64,000 nt of DNA from NCBI RefSeq assembly GCF_002162315.1, contig NZ_CP021416.1, forward strand, positions 2,678,207 through 2,742,206, given 5' to 3'. The notes below the pieces were generated by a model, which had not been told where the DNA came from, searched no databases, and saw nothing but the letters and a program-made list of their open reading frames with translations. A program made the translations under genes and the position numbers. This stretch comes from Sulfurospirillum diekertiae (GTDB lineage Bacteria; Campylobacterota; Campylobacteria; Campylobacterales; Sulfurospirillaceae). Below are positions 27,467 through 36,952 of the stretch, piece by piece. Every line of letters starts with the position of its first letter. The stretch's first letter is position 1.

Positions 27467-28611
27467 ACAGGGCGTCTGTTATGAAAAATACATTGATTTT
27501 AGTGGTGGTGATGGCCATTGGAAGCTTTTTTTATTTCAAAGTGTATCTGCCGAAGATCACATTTGCTTCGATCTCGCCTATTTTCCAAGATGTCAATGAA
27601 ACCGCTTTTGGAGTCGGAACGATTGAAGCGAAAGAGATGATCGTGTTAGCGCCTAAAACAACAACAAAAGTGCTCTCCCTTTTTGCCGATCAAGGCGAAA
27701 TAGTTGTGAAAGGAAAGATTCTTGCGGTGATGGATCCTTCTGATCTGCTTGCATCCAAGGAAGAAGCCTTGATGGCGATGAAAAAAAGCCAGATGTCGCT
27801 TCTTTCCCAACAAAGTCTCCTGAAAGATTTGGAAGCCAAATATCATTTAGCACACACGACACTGACACGCTATCAGCATCTCATTTCGGAAGGTTTTGTG
27901 GCACAAGCGGAGTTAGATACGGCATTTTCCGTAGAACAAAGTGCCAAAGCTCAAGTGGAAAATGCAACGTGGCAAGTGAACCTTATGCAGGCCGATATCG
28001 CACGAAATGAAGCTCTTGTGAAAAGCAACAACGCCAAAATTGAGGATCTTACGTTAAAAGCTCCTGAGAATATGGTGGTTCTTTCTCGTGATGCCGAAGT
28101 GGGAAGCACCGTTCTTTCGGGCTCACCTGTCTTTCGACTGATCAATCCAAACTCCATTTGGGTTAAAATCTATATCAATGAACGACAAAGTGGAACTTTA
28201 CATGTAGGAGCGTCTGCGTCTATTACATTGCGTTCACATCCTTCCACGCCTTATCATGGACATATCGCTCGAATTGGTTTGGAAAGCGATCGAACCACAG
28301 AGGAGCGAGAGGTCAACATTGCGTTTGATCAGCCACAACACCCTCTTTACGTGGGCGAACGTGCGGAAGCGACGATTGCGCTGGCACATCACACCCATGT
28401 CTTAACCCTTCCGCTCTTAGCGCTTGCAACACACAAAGGTGAAAAAGGCGTTTGGCTCGGCAATGAAGGTCATGCACATTTTAAACCACTGAGCTTTCAG
28501 TCCATCAGCGCCGATGGTCTCATCATCATAAAAAATGGCGTAACGGAGAAGGATACGATCCTTTTACCAGCAGGACGTGACATAACGGAAGGTATGCGGA
28601 TTAAATTATGA
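27463..28611 (+). CDS. HlyD/DevB-like periplasmic adaptor
   Basis: 382-residue membrane fusion protein: N-terminal anchor helix (residues about 8-28), lipoyl half-motif VLSLFADQGEIVVKGKILAVMDPSDL, coiled-coil hairpin about 95-195, second lipoyl half-motif KAPENMVVLSRDAEVGSTVLSGSPVFRL, then beta-barrel and membrane-proximal domains. It bridges the FtsX-like permease and the TolC homologue. A one-base-off copy of the TTACATGTAA motif, again read Leu-His-Val, lies at 28198-28207. Stop overlaps the permease start by 4 nt. Confidence 0.91.
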   Translation: MNRASVMKNTLILVVVMAIGSFFYFKVYLPKITFASISPIFQDVNETAFGVGTIEAKEMIVLAPKTTTKVLSLFADQGEIVVKGKILAVMDPSDLLASKEEALMAMKKSQMSLLSQQSLLKDLEAKYHLAHTTLTRYQHLISEGFVAQAELDTAFSVEQSAKAQVENATWQVNLMQADIARNEALVKSNNAKIEDLTLKAPENMVVLSRDAEVGSTVLSGSPVFRLINPNSIWVKIYINERQSGTLHVGASASITLRSHPSTPYHGHIARIGLESDRTTEEREVNIAFDQPQHPLYVGERAEATIALAHHTHVLTLPLLALATHKGEKGVWLGNEGHAHFKPLSFQSISADGLIIIKNGVTEKDTILLPAGRDITEGMRIKL

Positions 28612-29744
28612 TCAGTTTAGCACAAAGAGACATCGCCCATTCTCTGGGTAAATTTCTCACAACATCGATGGGCATTGGGATGCTTTTAGGCGTTGTTTTA
28701 ATTATGATTGGTGTCTATCGGGGATTGGTGGATGATGCCAATATTTTGCTCAAAGACACCCACGCCAATTTATGGATTGTGCAACAAGACACCCTAGGCC
28801 CTTTTGCGGAAAATTCGCGCCTGCATGAAGACATCAAGTACCAAATCAAAGCCTTTGAAGGCGTGAAAGATGTCTCAGCCCTCACCTTTCAAAACCTTCA
28901 ACTTTACCGTAACAATCAGCCGATTAGGGTTTTTGCGATGGGGTACGATATTGGCTCCTTTTACACGCCCCATCATCTCGTAGAAGGAAGACCGATTCTT
29001 GCGAATCATTTTGAAATGATTGTCGATAAAAAAACGGGATTTAAATTGCATGATGAAATTTTGATTGGAAGAGATATGTTTAACGTCGTCGGCATTACGA
29101 AAGACGCTGTCTCTTCCAGTGGCGATTTGATGGTCTATTTTTCGCTTCCCGATGCACAAAAACTTCAATTTTTATCGAGCAATGAGCAAATTCGCAATGA
29201 CCGTGCCAGAGGCACTAAAGCAACCGATACAACAACCATCAACGCGATCATCGCGACGGTGGAAGAAGGGGCGGATCTTAAAGCAATCGGGCAAGAAATC
29301 GAACGATGGAAACACGTTAAGGTCTTTACCCAAGAGGAACAATCCTCGCTCTTAACCAAAAATCTCATCGAACGTTCCGCCAAACAGATCGGTATGTTTA
29401 CGGTGATTTTATTGCTCGTCGCTTCCGTGATTATCTCACTCATTATTTACACCATGACCATGGGCAAACTCAAGGAAATCGCCATTTTAAAACTCATCGG
29501 TGCTTCGAATGGGGTGATTATAAAAATGATTGTGCAACAGTCCGTGCTTTTAGGCATCTTATCGTTTATAGCAGGCAATCTCTTCTCACACAGTTTAATG
29601 GACTTATTTCCCAAACGCACTATTTTGATGAGCGCTGATGCGTTCAGTCTTTTGGAAATTGTCATCATCGTGAGTATCCTCGGTTCGCTTTTTGGCGTGC
29701 GTTCAGCACTCAAAATTGACCCCGCTAGCGCCATTGGAGGGTAA
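28608..29744 (+). CDS. ABC exporter permease, FtsX/MacB (DevC) type
   Basis: 378 residues: one N-terminal membrane helix (MGIGMLLGVVLIMIGVYRGLV), a large periplasmic domain of about 220 residues, then three C-terminal helices with the MGKLKEIAILKLIGASNGVIIKM coupling segment between helices 2 and 3. This is the MacB/LolC/FtsX topology, used to push substrates from the periplasm or outer leaflet through an adaptor-TolC conduit. One base separates its stop from the ATPase start. Confidence 0.91.
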   Translation: MISLAQRDIAHSLGKFLTTSMGIGMLLGVVLIMIGVYRGLVDDANILLKDTHANLWIVQQDTLGPFAENSRLHEDIKYQIKAFEGVKDVSALTFQNLQLYRNNQPIRVFAMGYDIGSFYTPHHLVEGRPILANHFEMIVDKKTGFKLHDEILIGRDMFNVVGITKDAVSSSGDLMVYFSLPDAQKLQFLSSNEQIRNDRARGTKATDTTTINAIIATVEEGADLKAIGQEIERWKHVKVFTQEEQSSLLTKNLIERSAKQIGMFTVILLLVASVIISLIIYTMTMGKLKEIAILKLIGASNGVIIKMIVQQSVLLGILSFIAGNLFSHSLMDLFPKRTILMSADAFSLLEIVIIVSILGSLFGVRSALKIDPASAIGG

Positions 29745-29745
29745 T

Positions 29746-30447
29746 ATGAAGCCATCGCATCAAAGTGTCATTAAAGTAGAGCAGCTTGCAAAAACCTATG
29801 GAAAAGGTGAAAATGCTGTCATGGCCATTAAAGCGTGCTCGTTTGAAATTTTCAAAGGCGAAACCGTTGCGCTTTTGGGCCCTAGTGGTTCGGGAAAAAC
29901 AACGCTCATCACCATGATAGGGTGCATCACCGAACCAACACAGGGGAAGTTGTATCTGGATGGGGAACTGATTTTTGATCAACACTGGTGCATCAGCGAC
30001 ACACGGAAATTACGCCGTCAAAAGATCGGCTTTATCTTTCAGTCGCACAATCTCATCCCTTTTTTAAACGTCGAAGAGAACATAACACTCGTTCCGCTGA
30101 TGAATAAAACCAACCCCAAAGAAGCGACTCAAAAAGCGAAAGAGTTGTTGGAGTATTTGGGTGTGGGGAACAAACTCACCGCGATGCCCTCACAACTTTC
30201 AGGCGGACAAAGTCAACGCGTGGCCATCGCAAGATCGCTCGCCAATAATCCAAAAATCATTTTAGCCGATGAACCAACAGCTGCATTGGATGGAGAACGT
30301 GCCCTTTCGGTGATGCAGTTACTTAAAAAACTTGCTACCGAACAAGAGGTTGCTATCTTGGTCGTCACGCATGATGAACGGATGATTCCGTTATTTGATC
30401 GAATTATTCGTGTGAATGATGGGGTTGTGAGCGAAGAGCTAAAATAA
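29746..30447 (+). CDS. ABC exporter ATPase, MacB/LolD/DevA type
   Basis: 233 residues, cytoplasmic. Walker A GPSGSGKTT, Q-loop FIFQSHNLIPFLNVEENI, signature LSGGQSQRVAIA, Walker B IILADEPTAALD, switch VVTHDERM. All nucleotide-binding residues are present. I start at ATG 29746, with GGAGGG 3-8 nt upstream; an earlier in-frame codon would run deep into the permease gene. Completes the four-gene exporter operon; substrate is unknown. Confidence 0.92.
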   Translation: MKPSHQSVIKVEQLAKTYGKGENAVMAIKACSFEIFKGETVALLGPSGSGKTTLITMIGCITEPTQGKLYLDGELIFDQHWCISDTRKLRRQKIGFIFQSHNLIPFLNVEENITLVPLMNKTNPKEATQKAKELLEYLGVGNKLTAMPSQLSGGQSQRVAIARSLANNPKIILADEPTAALDGERALSVMQLLKKLATEQEVAILVVTHDERMIPLFDRIIRVNDGVVSEELK

Positions 30448-30539
30448 ATATTTTGCCTTAAAAAGGTACCAAACTATGCGCATGATCTTAAGCTCCTATA
30501 CTATAAAATAATTTTATCGATCATAGACAAGGAGTCCTT

Positions 30540-31640
30540 TTGGAAAATAACAAACATCATCTCATCGCCGAATATGAAAAAGAGCTCAAGCAATATGAGA
30601 ACTTTAGTGACAAAATGGATATTTTACTCAAAGAACTCCTTGAGCAAGAGAAAATTTCGTACCACTCCATTGAAAACAGGGTCAAAGAAAAAAGCAGTTT
30701 AGCCAAAAAAATTGACGGGAAAAACAAATACCAAGACCTCAGCGAAATCACCGATATTGTGGGCTGTCGCATCATCAGCTACTTTGAAATTGATGTGGAA
30801 AAGATTGTCAATCTGATTTTTAAAGAGTTCAAAATTGACGAGGTCAACTCCATTGATAAAAAGAAAATCTTAGATCCTGATCGCTTTGGCTACCTCTCCT
30901 ACCACATCATCTGCTCGATCAACGATGAAAGAGCACAACTCAGAGAGTATAAAAACTACAAAAATCTCAAATTTGAAATTCAAGTGCGAACCATTTTGCA
31001 ACACGCATGGGCAGAGATAGAACATGACATCGGTTATAAGTCCAACATCGCCGTTCCAAGAGAGTTTCGCCGAAAATTCTCACGTATCGCCAGCATTCTT
31101 GAAATTGCCGATGATGAATTTAGCAGGCTCAAACTTGACATCCATAACTACGTTGAAACCATCTCCAAACAAGGGTTTGAGAACATTGACATTAACGCTG
31201 AAAGCCTCAAACTTTTCATCGAGCAATCGTATGATCTCGAAGAGATAGAAGCCTATATCATCGAAAAATTAGAACTCAAATCGGTTGCTTTTTCAGAGCA
31301 AATGCAATCGGCGAATATCAGCCTTTTTTTAAATATTATCAACACCTTTACGACCTTTAAAGAGATATTGGAGATTCAAAATTCCCTTCAAAAACACAAA
31401 GAGCTCATCAAAAAATTCATCGTCAAATGGGCACACGCCAGAGGCAAATTGCTGGAGCGATTTCGTGAAAATTTCGAGCAAAAAGATGGTTTTATCATCG
31501 GTTACGCTTTGATGATCGAGTTTTTAGAAACCAACCACAAGGAAGGGCTCGGAGCCTTTTTCCCAAGCCTTTCTATCCCTGAGAAAAATGAAGCGGTAGC
31601 ATTGGCAGTGCATATTTACAAAGAAATCACAAGCAACTAA
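30540..31640 (+). CDS. RelA/SpoT-domain nucleotide synthetase-like protein
   Basis: 366-residue cytoplasmic protein with a RelA_SpoT catalytic domain at residues about 30-185: IENRVKEKSSLAKKI, TDIVGCRIISYFEIDV, DRFGYLSYHIIC and the signature FEIQVRTILQHAWAEIEHDIGYK. No HD hydrolase and no TGS/ACT regulatory domains, so it resembles small alarmone synthetases, but the 180-residue helical C-terminal extension is unusual for them. It probably makes (p)ppGpp or a related nucleotide, or modifies another target like toxic SAS proteins (inference). TTG start, set by AAGGAG at 6 nt. The pentapeptide gene follows after 10 nt. Confidence 0.87.
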   Translation: MENNKHHLIAEYEKELKQYENFSDKMDILLKELLEQEKISYHSIENRVKEKSSLAKKIDGKNKYQDLSEITDIVGCRIISYFEIDVEKIVNLIFKEFKIDEVNSIDKKKILDPDRFGYLSYHIICSINDERAQLREYKNYKNLKFEIQVRTILQHAWAEIEHDIGYKSNIAVPREFRRKFSRIASILEIADDEFSRLKLDIHNYVETISKQGFENIDINAESLKLFIEQSYDLEEIEAYIIEKLELKSVAFSEQMQSANISLFLNIINTFTTFKEILEIQNSLQKHKELIKKFIVKWAHARGKLLERFRENFEQKDGFIIGYALMIEFLETNHKEGLGAFFPSLSIPEKNEAVALAVHIYKEITSN

Positions 31641-31650
31641 GCTGTCAAGG

Positions 31651-32253
31651 ATGACTTCTTTATCTATCACGGACAAAATGGACGTATTTGCAGAGAATTT
31701 CACAGGGGTAAATCTGTGCAAACAAAAAATCACCAAAGCGGAATTTGACGACTGCACCTTTGTCTCCTGCGATTTTAGTGAAACCTTTTTCTCATCGTGC
31801 AGATTTATAGGGTGTCGTTTTGAAAACTGCAATCTAAGCCTTATGAAACTCACCGACACTAAACTAAACGCTGTTAACTTCTCCTCGTGCAAAATGATCG
31901 GGATTGATTGGACGATGGCAAACTGGGAGAGTCTTCTCTCTATCGAGCCCCTCCAGTTTCGAGACTGTCTTCTGGGTGACAGCAATTTTTTTGGCTTAAC
32001 CTTGAACAAAGTGGTGATGAGTGAATGCCGTATCACCGAAGCTGACTTTCGAAATGCAAAACTCGAAAAATCAGACTTTCGAGGCTCTGACCTCAAAGGT
32101 ACGCTCTTTGGCAACACCCATCTGGAATACGCCAATTTCACAGATGCAAGTAACACGACGATCGATCTGCGCACCAACCACCTCAAAGGAGCTATTTTTA
32201 GCCGATTTGAGGCGCTTTCTTTGCTTGAATTAATGGGAATTGTGTTGGTGTGA
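31651..32253 (+). CDS. Pentapeptide repeat protein
   Basis: 200 residues made largely of A(D/N)LXX-type repeats: FTGVNLCKQKITKAEFDDCTF, CRFIGCRFENCNLSLMKL, ADFRNAKLEKSDFRGSDLKG. Such repeats form a right-handed quadrilateral beta-helix. Length and the interruption near residue 90-110 recall the Qnr/McbG class that mimics DNA and protects gyrase, but the repeat register alone cannot prove this. Encoded 10 nt downstream of the RelA/SpoT-domain gene and possibly co-transcribed. A TTACATGTAA copy follows in the short gap. Confidence 0.88.
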   Translation: MTSLSITDKMDVFAENFTGVNLCKQKITKAEFDDCTFVSCDFSETFFSSCRFIGCRFENCNLSLMKLTDTKLNAVNFSSCKMIGIDWTMANWESLLSIEPLQFRDCLLGDSNFFGLTLNKVVMSECRITEADFRNAKLEKSDFRGSDLKGTLFGNTHLEYANFTDASNTTIDLRTNHLKGAIFSRFEALSLLELMGIVLV

Positions 32254-32298
32254 TTGAGGGCTAAAAATCTTTACATGTAAAGGTTTGGATTAAAAATT

Positions 32299-33522
32299 TT
32301 ACTTTTTTTCAAAAATAGATGGATATAAATCATTGATAAAAGCGATATGTCCTTTTTGAGAAATTAGTTTATCTATAACAAAAGAATCTAGTGCGCTATA
32401 TGCCATTCCCATTCCTTTATAGCCACTCATCTCCTCTAGTGGTGAAATTATTTCACCGACTAGCCATCTTATAGTTTTTCCTACTTTAGAATTAGCCAAA
32501 GAAGCAATCTTGTTGCGATAATTATTTAGTTCATTTCTTATTTCTTGCTCATCTTTGAAATCTATAGTTTTTAGCCATTCCCTAAAAGCTTTACATTCAG
32601 AACTTTTTTGAATTTCTAATAACTTATGTACATCAACCTTAGCATAATCGTGGGATGTAGTGAATTTTGGGAAATCTTTAATTTCAAAAATTCTTCTTAT
32701 TTGAGTTTCTTGTTTTTTAGGGGAGTGGTGTTCTTCTATAAAGTTTAACTTATCTTCAAATAAAGAAATTTCGTTCCCCATAAATCCTGAAAGAGCATTA
32801 TGAAAACTCATCTCTTCAATTTTCATATTTAAAGCTCCTATACCAAGAAGTGCTCTCTCGATAATTTTATGAGAATCTTCTTTGCTTAAATGATATAAGC
32901 TTTCTAAATTACTTTCGACTAAAAAATCATCTTCATTTATTTGATGAATGCGAATACTCACATCATCTGATATATTTGTAATTTGAAACATCTGGAATAA
33001 AACTTTATTAATATGCCTCATTACTAAATCTTTCCGATGCACTTCTGATTTCATTTGCTCTATTGAAATACTTCCAAATTTTTCAGGTAAATGAGTTAAA
33101 TTATCAATAACTGCATGTTTAAGTTTTATTTTTTGTTTTGTCGAAATACTTTCAATATCATCGGTAATTTTTAAACAACTACTAATATATTCCTTTTCGT
33201 CGGCAGATTGTAATGTAGAAAAAGAAAATGAGCCAAGTGGCAAAACATTTTTCCCTTGATGTGTTCGAATAAATGATTGTCCAATTTGAGCAATCGTATT
33301 TGCAGAAGCTTGAATTTTTAACACATCAGAATTAAGTAGCTCCATTAAACCTTCATATCCAAAATAATTGATTAAATATGGTATTTCTTTTAACCTAATG
33401 GAATCCAATATATGCGTATCAAACAAAAGAATTCTCTGTAAGAATAAATCGAAATCAAACTTGATCGTATCTTGGTCAATTATTTGTGAACTCCGACCAA
33501 TAAGTCTATTTTGTAAACTCAT
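32299..33522 (-). CDS. Hypothetical protein, AT-rich orphan
   Basis: 407 residues, no signal peptide or membrane segment. It is predicted mostly helical; the N-terminus (FDFDLFLQRILLFDTHILDSIRLKEIPYLI) suggests a PIN-like or restriction-associated fold only very loosely. The C-terminus carries a hydrophobic-amphipathic stretch (KTIRWLVGEIISPLEEMSGYKGMGMAYSAL) that could contact membranes or a partner. Base composition is clearly more A+T-rich than its neighbours and codon use is biased to AT-ending codons, as in darTG, so recent transfer is likely. No function assigned. Confidence 0.65.
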   Translation of the reverse strand: MSLQNRLIGRSSQIIDQDTIKFDFDLFLQRILLFDTHILDSIRLKEIPYLINYFGYEGLMELLNSDVLKIQASANTIAQIGQSFIRTHQGKNVLPLGSFSFSTLQSADEKEYISSCLKITDDIESISTKQKIKLKHAVIDNLTHLPEKFGSISIEQMKSEVHRKDLVMRHINKVLFQMFQITNISDDVSIRIHQINEDDFLVESNLESLYHLSKEDSHKIIERALLGIGALNMKIEEMSFHNALSGFMGNEISLFEDKLNFIEEHHSPKKQETQIRRIFEIKDFPKFTTSHDYAKVDVHKLLEIQKSSECKAFREWLKTIDFKDEQEIRNELNNYRNKIASLANSKVGKTIRWLVGEIISPLEEMSGYKGMGMAYSALDSFVIDKLISQKGHIAFINDLYPSIFEKK

Positions 33523-33597
33523 ATAAAGCCTTCCCTCCTAATCTTTATCATCTTCCTTCCATATTTTAGTATAATCCCAATTATTTTAAGGCAGGCG

Positions 33598-34266
33598 ATG
33601 CAGACGATTTACGGTGATAGAGCGAAATGTTACAACTGTTACAGACCCAAAAGCTCGTGCATGTGTAGCCACATCCGCCCCATTGCGACACAGACAAAAT
33701 TCATCGTCTTAATACACCCCAAAGAGTTTAAAAAAACCAAAAATGGTACGGGGCACTTGACGCATCTATCCTTACCCAACTCTGAGCTTTTTATGGGTAT
33801 CGACTTTAGTGACAATGCGCGCATCAAAGAGATTATCGCAACATATGAGAGTTTTATACTCTATCCTTCAAAGCATGCCATCAACCTCAGTCATGCAAAT
33901 CCTCTGGCTGAAAAAGCTTTACATGTAAAGAAGCCCATGGCTATTTTTCTTATTGATTCGACATGGGCATGTTCACTCAAAATGATGCGTGAGAGTAAGA
34001 ATTTACATGGACTTTCTCACATTAGTTTTGACTCTACGAAACGTTCAGAATTTAAGATCAAAGAGCAACCCCTAGAGTATTGCCTCTCGACCATTGAGTC
34101 AACGCTTACAGTCTTGGAACTCCTGAACCAGTGGCAGATCGAAACGATAGCGCAAGAAAAATTAGAAATGTTTCTCACTCCTTTTCACGCGATGATCGAC
34201 TATCAATTGCATTGCATACAAAATCCTCTGCATCAAGCCGTGAGATTCAAACCTAAAAAATCCTAA
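33598..34266 (+). CDS. DTW-domain protein, probable tRNA-uridine aminocarboxypropyltransferase
   Basis: 222 residues. DTW-domain enzymes transfer the 3-amino-3-carboxypropyl group of SAM to uridine in tRNA. N-terminal zinc-type cysteines CYNCYRPKSSCMC (residues about 9-21), then VLIHPKEFKKTKNGTGHL, and the name-giving segment as IFLIDSTWACSLKMMRES (here D-S-T-W), followed by QPLEYCLSTIESTLTVLELL. The family match is good, while the exact tRNA position is inferred. Carries one in-frame TTACATGTAA. Confidence 0.87.
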   Translation: MQTIYGDRAKCYNCYRPKSSCMCSHIRPIATQTKFIVLIHPKEFKKTKNGTGHLTHLSLPNSELFMGIDFSDNARIKEIIATYESFILYPSKHAINLSHANPLAEKALHVKKPMAIFLIDSTWACSLKMMRESKNLHGLSHISFDSTKRSEFKIKEQPLEYCLSTIESTLTVLELLNQWQIETIAQEKLEMFLTPFHAMIDYQLHCIQNPLHQAVRFKPKKS

Positions 34267-34302
34267 CTGCGCTATAATTTTTAAAAAATAGAAGGATATT
34301 TT

Positions 34303-35389
34303 TTGCGCAAAATTATTCCCTTTTTGATGCTTTTACTACTCGCTACACTTCCCCTTCAAGCGATGCCAGACGATGCTGTTTTAAAAAAAAATGATAGGTC
34401 ACATGCTCGTTGTTGGCTTTGATGATGCAACGATTGATGCGCAAAGTACCATCGTTAAAGACCTACAAAACTATGAACTGGGTGGGGTTATTTTATTTGA
34501 TAGGTTTTACCGTGATAGAGAGCGTACAAAAAATATTAGCTCTCCCGCACAGCTGAGAGAACTTACCAAACAACTGAAACATTACGCGACAAAACCGCTT
34601 CTCATCTCCATCGACCAAGAGGGTGGCAGAGTGGCAAGGCTCAAAGCGCGTGATGGGTTCGAAGAAATTCCCTCCGCGTTTGCACTTTCTAAAATGTCGC
34701 TTGAACAGACCAAAGAGGTTTACACACATATGGCAGAAATGCTCAAAGAGCATGGCATCAACTGTGATTTCGGACCTGTGGTGGATTTGGCGTTGAACCC
34801 AGAAAATAGAGTCATCTTTAAACTAGAGCGCTCGTACGGCAAAGAGAGTGCCATAGTCGTGCAATACGCCACTGTGTTTATCAATGCGCTCAGAGAAAAA
34901 GGCGTTATCAGTGTGCTTAAACATTTACCAGGGCATGGCTCTTCCTTAGGTGACTCGCACGAAGGTTTTGTTGATGTGACTCAAACATGGAGCGAAAAAG
35001 AGCTAGAGCCGTACCAAAAGCTCATCAACACGAACAGTGTCTCTATGATCATGTCCGCGCATGTCTATAACGCAAAGCTCGATAACACTTACCCCGCAAC
35101 GCTTTCTTACACCATAAACACTCAACTTTTAAGAGAAAAAATGCACTACACAGGTGTACTCATCAGCGATGATTTACAGATGGAAGCGATTGCAAAGTAT
35201 TACACGCTTAAAGATACCGTGACCTTAGCAATTAACTCAGGCATTGATATGCTTCTCTTTGGAAACCAACTTTCAAAAACGAAAACCGACGAGATCGTCG
35301 AAACTATTTTGGCACAAGTCAAAAACGGTGCCATCCCACTTGAGCGTATCACTAAGGCCAATGAACGCATTGCAAGATTAAAGTTCTAA
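34303..35389 (+). CDS. NagZ-like glycoside hydrolase family 3 protein, frameshift after signal peptide
   Basis: Beta-N-acetylhexosaminidase-like enzyme of GH3 (NagZ group). The catalytic region from 34391 has GGVILFDRFYRDR, DQEGGRVARL, GPVVDLA, LKHLPGHGSS and LISDDLQMEA, including the His of the KH(F/L)PGHG loop and the nucleophile Asp in SDD. A TTG start at 34303, with GAAGGA upstream, encodes a good signal peptide (IIPFLMLLLLATLPLQA) but runs into a stop because of an A9 tract at 34383-34391. One extra A, or two fewer, joins the parts as VLKK(K)MIGHMLVVG. The enzyme is then exported, unlike cytoplasmic NagZ of E. coli. Without the repair the ATG at 34391 has no ribosome site. Confidence 0.85.
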
Positions 35390-35415
35390 AAATAATTTTA
35401 CATGTAAGGACAACC

Positions 35416-36891
35416 ATGCGCTATCTCAAACACTTAAGCCTACTACTACTTTTGAGCTTTTTGGTAGGCTGTGCCCCCATGCCGAACCTACCGCAAAGCG
35501 ATGATGAAGGCGCAACTTCGGCACTGTATGAGCGCTCTTTTGAGACGCATGTTCCCAATGTTGCCATGCTCAATCTCTTTTTCACCCAAATGCCCAAAGG
35601 TGGTGACTTGCACCACCACTATACGGGTTCTATTTATGCCGAAACGTACCTTGAATGGGTGAAAAACAAAGGTTGGTTTATCGACTCATGTACTTTCAAA
35701 ATTGTTAAAGTCAAAGGCAATGAAACCTGTAAAAGTGTCAGCGTGGATGAACTCATCTCCAATGATACGCTCTATCGTAAACTGCTCACACTCTGGTCTG
35801 ACAAAGACTTCGACAACCACAGCCATGAGCAACTCCCGCCCGATAGCAACTTTTTCAACACCTTTGGTTATTTTTCACCGATCTCTGATCAATATATGGA
35901 CGTGGGACTGAACATCATCAAAGAGCGTGCACTCAATGAAAATGTCTCCTACATCGAAACCATGCTCTCGCGTGTGGGCGTCAATAGTGCTGAATTTTTC
36001 AGCGCCGAAGAAGCCAAAAATATCAATGCCGCCCTTCGCCATGCCACCACGCAAGAAGAGGTCAACGCTCTGTTAGATCGCATCAGTACGGTTTATACAC
36101 AAAACCAATCCTTTGACGCAAAAGTGCACCATTTTGTCAGCGAGGTAGAACACCGACATGAAGGCATCGACACCGAAAACTTTACGATGCGCTTTCAAAC
36201 CTATGCGGTGAGAGTGCTCGAACCACTTCAAGTCTATACCGATCTACTTGCGGGCTACAAAGCCGTACTTAGCTCACCGCTTATCGTGGGTGTGAACATC
36301 GTAGCACCAGAGAACAACACTGTGGCGATCAACGACTACACCCTTCATATGCGTATGTTCAACTACCTCGTAAGTCACTATCCACAAGTGCCTCACTCCC
36401 TTCACGCGGGAGAGCTGACCATTGGTATGGTGGAGCCAAAAGAGCTTCTCTTTCACATTACCCAAGCGCGTAAAATCGCAGGGGCAGATCGCATTGGGCA
36501 TGGTGTGGATATTGCCTATGAAAAAGAGTCACTCTCGCTTCTTAAAGAGCTCAAAGAGCATGCCGCCGTGGAAATCAACCTCTCAAGCAATGAGTTCATC
36601 TTAGGCGTCGCAGGTAAGGAACACCCTTACACCATTTATGCCGCTTATGGCGTGCCTATCGTCATTTCTACGGACGATTCAGGCGTTTCGAGGGATAACT
36701 TGGCGCATGAGTATGTTCTACTTGCCAGTCGTTACCACCCAAGTTACGCCACCATTAAAACATATGTGTATAACAGCATCAATTATTCATTTTTAACACC
36801 TGCGGAAAAAGCTAAAGTAAAAATACAACTGGATAAAAAGTTTGAAGTATTTGAGAGAGAGATGAGTACGTTAGCAAAGAATTTGAAATAG
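35416..36891 (+). CDS. Lipoprotein with adenosine deaminase domain
   Basis: 491 residues. A lipoprotein signal peptide ends in the lipobox LVGC at about residue 20, so the protein is membrane-tethered outside the cytoplasm. The rest is a metal-dependent adenosine/AMP deaminase fold: GDLHHHYTGS (zinc His and substrate), SLHAGE, RIGHGVDI and STDDSGVS (zinc Asp). An N-terminal extension of about 60 residues and insertions recall the ADGF/CECR1 group of secreted deaminases. It likely deaminates adenosine or a related base in the periplasm or at the surface for purine scavenging. Ends with a strong terminator. Start ATG has AAGGACAACC upstream. Confidence 0.88.
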   Translation: MRYLKHLSLLLLLSFLVGCAPMPNLPQSDDEGATSALYERSFETHVPNVAMLNLFFTQMPKGGDLHHHYTGSIYAETYLEWVKNKGWFIDSCTFKIVKVKGNETCKSVSVDELISNDTLYRKLLTLWSDKDFDNHSHEQLPPDSNFFNTFGYFSPISDQYMDVGLNIIKERALNENVSYIETMLSRVGVNSAEFFSAEEAKNINAALRHATTQEEVNALLDRISTVYTQNQSFDAKVHHFVSEVEHRHEGIDTENFTMRFQTYAVRVLEPLQVYTDLLAGYKAVLSSPLIVGVNIVAPENNTVAINDYTLHMRMFNYLVSHYPQVPHSLHAGELTIGMVEPKELLFHITQARKIAGADRIGHGVDIAYEKESLSLLKELKEHAAVEINLSSNEFILGVAGKEHPYTIYAAYGVPIVISTDDSGVSRDNLAHEYVLLASRYHPSYATIKTYVYNSINYSFLTPAEKAKVKIQLDKKFEVFEREMSTLAKNLK

Positions 36892-36906
36892 AGGTTATTT
36901 TTTAAA

Positions 36907-36938
36907 AGAGACAAAGCTAGAAATTTGGCTTTGTCTCT
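36907..36938. terminator. Terminator between adenosine deaminase and LysE/RhtB genes
   Basis: Perfect 11-bp arms AGAGACAAAGC/GCTTTGTCTCT with a 10-nt loop; the right arm runs straight into a CTTTACATGTAAAG copy (36937-36950). It can serve both convergent genes. Confidence 0.85.
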
Positions 36939-36952
36939 TTACATGTAAAGCA

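Noticed and set aside
31524-32186. 220-codon open frame on the minus strand over the pentapeptide gene
   Set aside because: It is antisense to the pentapeptide-repeat protein, whose repeats are unmistakable; the minus frame has low-complexity Ser/Arg/Phe sequence and no ribosome site.
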